DNA from: Phycisphaeraceae bacterium
GTDB lineage: Bacteria > Planctomycetota > Phycisphaerae > Phycisphaerales > Phycisphaeraceae
DNA: 6,588 bases
Direction: 5' to 3'
Assembly: GCA_007119405.1 (NCBI GenBank)
Contig: SKPT01000163.1
Location: forward strand, 1-6,588
A model generated the notes under the pieces. The model was not told where the DNA came from and did not search any database. It saw only the letters and a list, made by a program, of their open reading frames with translations. Position numbers and translations under genes: made by a program. Shown in pieces: positions 4,760 through 6,588 of this stretch (position 1 is its first letter; each line of letters starts with the position of its first letter).

Positions 4760-5455
4760 TCACACCGTCTCGGTCAGGAGCATGCGCTCGAGCTGGTTGG
4801 CCAGGGCGTCGGCGGCGAGGCGGGTGCTCTTGCGGAGGCGGCGCAGCATGGGCAACCGGGTGGGATGGGTCATCAGCCAGACGGTGGCCGGCAGGGCGCG
4901 GGGCTGGCCGGCGGGCGTGAGCCAGCGGACGGCCTCGGCGGGCGGGGCCGTGGTCGCGTCGTCGAAGATGGCGCGGATGCAGCGCAGCGGCACGCGCCGG
5001 CGGCTCAGCGACTCGGCGAGGTGGTAGGTCTCCATGTCGACGGCCTCGGCGCCGTGCTGCTGGTGCAGCGTCTGCTTTTCCTGCACCGAGTCGATGACGC
5101 GGTTGACGGTCAGCAGCGTCGGGCCACCCGGCGCGGCGACGTCCAGGGGCAGGGTGTTGCCGGCCTCGTTCATGACGTGGGCGAACTCGAGCACCTGCCC
5201 GACGGTCAGGTCGGGATGAAGCGCCCCGGCGAAGCCGAGGCTCACCACCACGTCGAACTGCTCGTTTTTGAACAGCGTGGCCAGGCCGGTCAGCGCGCGG
5301 CGTCGTCCCATGCCCGAGACGGTGGCCAGGATGGTGTGGTCGCCGCAGGTGCCGAAGGCGATGTTGTCCTGCCACTGCATGTCCAGGCGATGGATGACGG
5401 CGGCGAGTTCCGGCATCGTCGCGGCGAGCAACCCGATGTTTGAGGCCTTGGTCAC
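4760..5455 (-). CDS. Nucleoside phosphorylase/nucleosidase family protein (MTA/SAH nucleosidase or HpnG-like)
   Basis: This 231-residue protein of the PNP/UDP phosphorylase superfamily cleaves, or is derived from enzymes that cleave, the N-glycosidic bond of nucleosides. It opens with the typical IGLLAATMPELAAV. SLGFAGALHPDLTVGQVL (72-89) is the phosphate/ribose-loop region. AVDMETYHLAE (138-148) carries the ribose-binding Met141-Glu142. RCIRAIFDDA (158-167) supplies the catalytic Asp (165 or 166), at the position of RxISD in MTA/SAH nucleosidase. The key residues look intact, so activity is expected. The exact substrate is open: methylthioadenosine/S-adenosylhomocysteine, futalosine, or the adenosyl-hopane step (HpnG) are all family options. 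No hopanoid or menaquinone gene adjoins to decide. The start is GTG at 5455, preceded by GGGAG at 9 nt; the next in-frame ATG would lose the first beta strand. Confidence 0.82.
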   Translation of the reverse strand: MTKASNIGLLAATMPELAAVIHRLDMQWQDNIAFGTCGDHTILATVSGMGRRRALTGLATLFKNEQFDVVVSLGFAGALHPDLTVGQVLEFAHVMNEAGNTLPLDVAAPGGPTLLTVNRVIDSVQEKQTLHQQHGAEAVDMETYHLAESLSRRRVPLRCIRAIFDDATTAPPAEAVRWLTPAGQPRALPATVWLMTHPTRLPMLRRLRKSTRLAADALANQLERMLLTETV

Positions 5456-5464
5456 GTCTACTGA

Positions 5465-5469
5465 CTCCC
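5465..5469 (-). promoter_or_regulatory. Ribosome-binding site for the GTG start of the nucleosidase gene
   Basis: The minus strand reads GGGAG, 9 nt before the GTG at 5455. It supports a non-ATG start, which also restores the conserved N-terminal strand. It lies 3 nt downstream of the hairpin-prone segment at 5473-5536. Confidence 0.6.
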
Positions 5470-5472
5470 ATG

Positions 5473-5536
5473 CCTGCCGACGGTCCGGGAGCCCGGCCGG
5501 CGCCCGCGGTGGGCTCGGCGCCGGGTTCTCGGCAGG
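5473..5536 (-). other. Hairpin-prone segment in the leader of the nucleosidase gene
   Basis: Nested complementary segments occur: 5473-5480 with 5529-5536 (CCTGCCGA/TCGGCAGG, perfect 8 bp), 5492-5497 with 5520-5525 (CCCGGC/GCCGGG), and 5502-5505 with 5511-5514; a competing pairing is 5489-5494 with 5511-5516. The structure ends 3 nt before the GGGAG site, so it could affect translation or be a processing site. It has no T-tract and matches none of the repeat families in the window. In such GC-rich DNA some pairing is expected by chance. The rest of the 148-bp gap shows no recognisable promoter. Confidence 0.35.
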
Positions 5537-5603
5537 GGGCAGGTTGTGCCGCCGGGGGGCCTGGCCGAGGCGGCGTCTGGTGGCCGGTGGTGGGCGGGCG
5601 GGC

Positions 5604-6588
5604 TCAGGCCGACACCAGGTTCACGCCGCGGCCGGCGAGGTAGCTTTTCAGATTATCGGCAGCCACGTGCATCAAACGTAAGCGCGCCTCGCGTGTTGCC
5701 CAGGCCATATGTGGGGTGAGCAGGCAATTCGGGGCGTGCAGCAGGGGGTGGTCGTCGGGCGGGGGCTCCTGCGTGAGCACGTCCAGCGCGGCCGCGGCCG
5801 GCCGTCCGGCGGCCAGGGCGGCGGCGAGGGCGGGCTCGTCGACCAGCCCGCCGCGCGCGGTGTTCAGGAGCACGGCGTCGGGCTTCATCCGCGCCAGGCG
5901 GGCGGCGCTGACCATCTGCCGCGTCTCCTCGGTCAGCGGGCAGTGCAGGCTCAGCACGTCGGCGGTGGCAAAAAACTCGTCAAGCTCCAGCCATTGGATT
6001 TCGATGCCCGGCAGCGAAACGCGATCGGCGGACCGCGGCCTGGTCGCTGCAATGTTCATGCCCAGTGCCGCCCCGATGCGGGCGACCCGCCGGCCGATGG
6101 CGCCCATCCCGACAATAGCCAGAACCTTGCCCGCCAGTTCGCGCGTCGGGGCCAGGGTGAAGCAGAAATCCTTACGCGCCCGCCACTGGCCCTGGCGGAT
6201 GGCCTGGTCGTGGGCGGCGGTGCGGGTGGTCAGCTCCAGCAGCAGGGCGAAGGTGTGCTGGGCGACGGAGTCGGGGCCGTAGGCGGGCACGTTGGTGACG
6301 GCGATGCCGCGCTCGGCGCAGGCGGAGAGGTCCACGACGTTGGTGCCGGTGGCCAGGACGCCGATGTACTCGAGGCGCGGCAGGGCGTCGAGCGTGGGCC
6401 AGTCCAGCACGGTCTTGTTGGTCAGCACGTATCGTGCCTGGCCGACGCGCTCGGGCACGAGGTGCGGCGGCGTGCGGTCGTAGACGGTCAGCTCGCCGAG
6501 GTCGGCGAAGCGGTCCCAGCTCGGCTCGCCGGGCACGGGCCGGCCTGGCGTGGCGGGGGTGAGGGTGTGGCCGTCGAGCACGACGATG
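5604..6588 (-). CDS. D-2-hydroxyacid dehydrogenase, glycerate dehydrogenase/hydroxypyruvate reductase type (5' end cut)
   Basis: The frame is open to the window edge, where it reads IVVLDGHTL, typical of the very N-terminus of this family; only a few residues are missing. The GTG at 6581 would start inside the first beta strand, so it is unlikely to be the start. Counting from that GTG codon as residue 1, the nucleotide-binding fold has GMGAIG (158-163). The catalytic triad is Arg243 (NTARGGLVDE), Glu272 (DVLTQEPPP) and His291 (TPHMAWAT). The HMAWATREAR ending is characteristic of the glycerate dehydrogenase/hydroxypyruvate reductase group: reversible reduction of hydroxypyruvate or glyoxylate in the cytosol. 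After the second strand the sequence is AATRPRS, with Arg where NAD-dependent members have Asp, as in NADPH-preferring hydroxypyruvate reductases. It is separated by 148 bp from the next gene, so a shared operon is possible but not shown. Confidence 0.9.
   Translation of the reverse strand, partial: IVVLDGHTLTPATPGRPVPGEPSWDRFADLGELTVYDRTPPHLVPERVGQARYVLTNKTVLDWPTLDALPRLEYIGVLATGTNVVDLSACAERGIAVTNVPAYGPDSVAQHTFALLLELTTRTAAHDQAIRQGQWRARKDFCFTLAPTRELAGKVLAIVGMGAIGRRVARIGAALGMNIAATRPRSADRVSLPGIEIQWLELDEFFATADVLSLHCPLTEETRQMVSAARLARMKPDAVLLNTARGGLVDEPALAAALAAGRPAAAALDVLTQEPPPDDHPLLHAPNCLLTPHMAWATREARLRLMHVAADNLKSYLAGRGVNLVSA

Noticed and set aside
1..6588. CRISPR array, tRNA, rRNA, phage or toxin-antitoxin genes
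   Set aside because: No regularly spaced direct repeats, no tRNA- or rRNA-like sequence and no suitable open frames were seen on either strand.

Overview
The window is GC-rich bacterial DNA with six genes, all read from the minus strand, two of them cut by the window edges. I could not search databases. The combination of high GC, widely spaced single genes, a transketolase of the animal-like type, an NADH dehydrogenase subunit gene away from other nuo genes, and intergenic 'CGAAGG'-type repeats suggests a planctomycete, possibly Phycisphaerae. This is an inference of modest confidence.

In the direction of transcription (from 6588 down to 1) the genes are: a D-2-hydroxyacid dehydrogenase of the glycerate dehydrogenase/hydroxypyruvate reductase type (5604-6588, lacking only its first few residues); a nucleoside phosphorylase/nucleosidase-family protein with a GTG start (4760-5455); a full-length transketolase (2513-4483); NADH-quinone oxidoreductase subunit I, a protein with two 4Fe-4S clusters (1751-2296); a GH16 glycoside hydrolase predicted to be a secreted lipoprotein (681-1571); and the N-terminal CBS-domain part of an MgtE-type magnesium transporter (1-512).

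The genes are mostly housekeeping and do not form one pathway. Gaps of 148-276 bp separate them. Two have a recognisable promoter: transketolase (TTGCTA, 17 bp, CATAAT) and mgtE (TATAAT only 8 nt before the ATG, which implies a leaderless or nearly leaderless mRNA). Most are therefore probably transcribed singly.

The most unusual part of the window is between the genes. Every gap holds a structured or repeated element. There are three repeat families. The first is a 47-bp repeat, present as a perfect 36-bp inverted pair at 4599-4733 and as a single 45/47 copy at 1626-1672. The second is a GC-rich double hairpin at 553-671. The third is a CGAAGG-type inverted pair at 2321-2497, with a related fragment at 1725-1744. 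A further hairpin-prone stretch lies at 5473-5536. Four of these elements begin only 6-26 nt after a stop codon. This resembles REP/REPIN elements and suggests a role at mRNA 3' ends or mobilisation in trans. No transposase, phage, CRISPR, tRNA or rRNA gene is visible, and no new multi-gene system can be supported.
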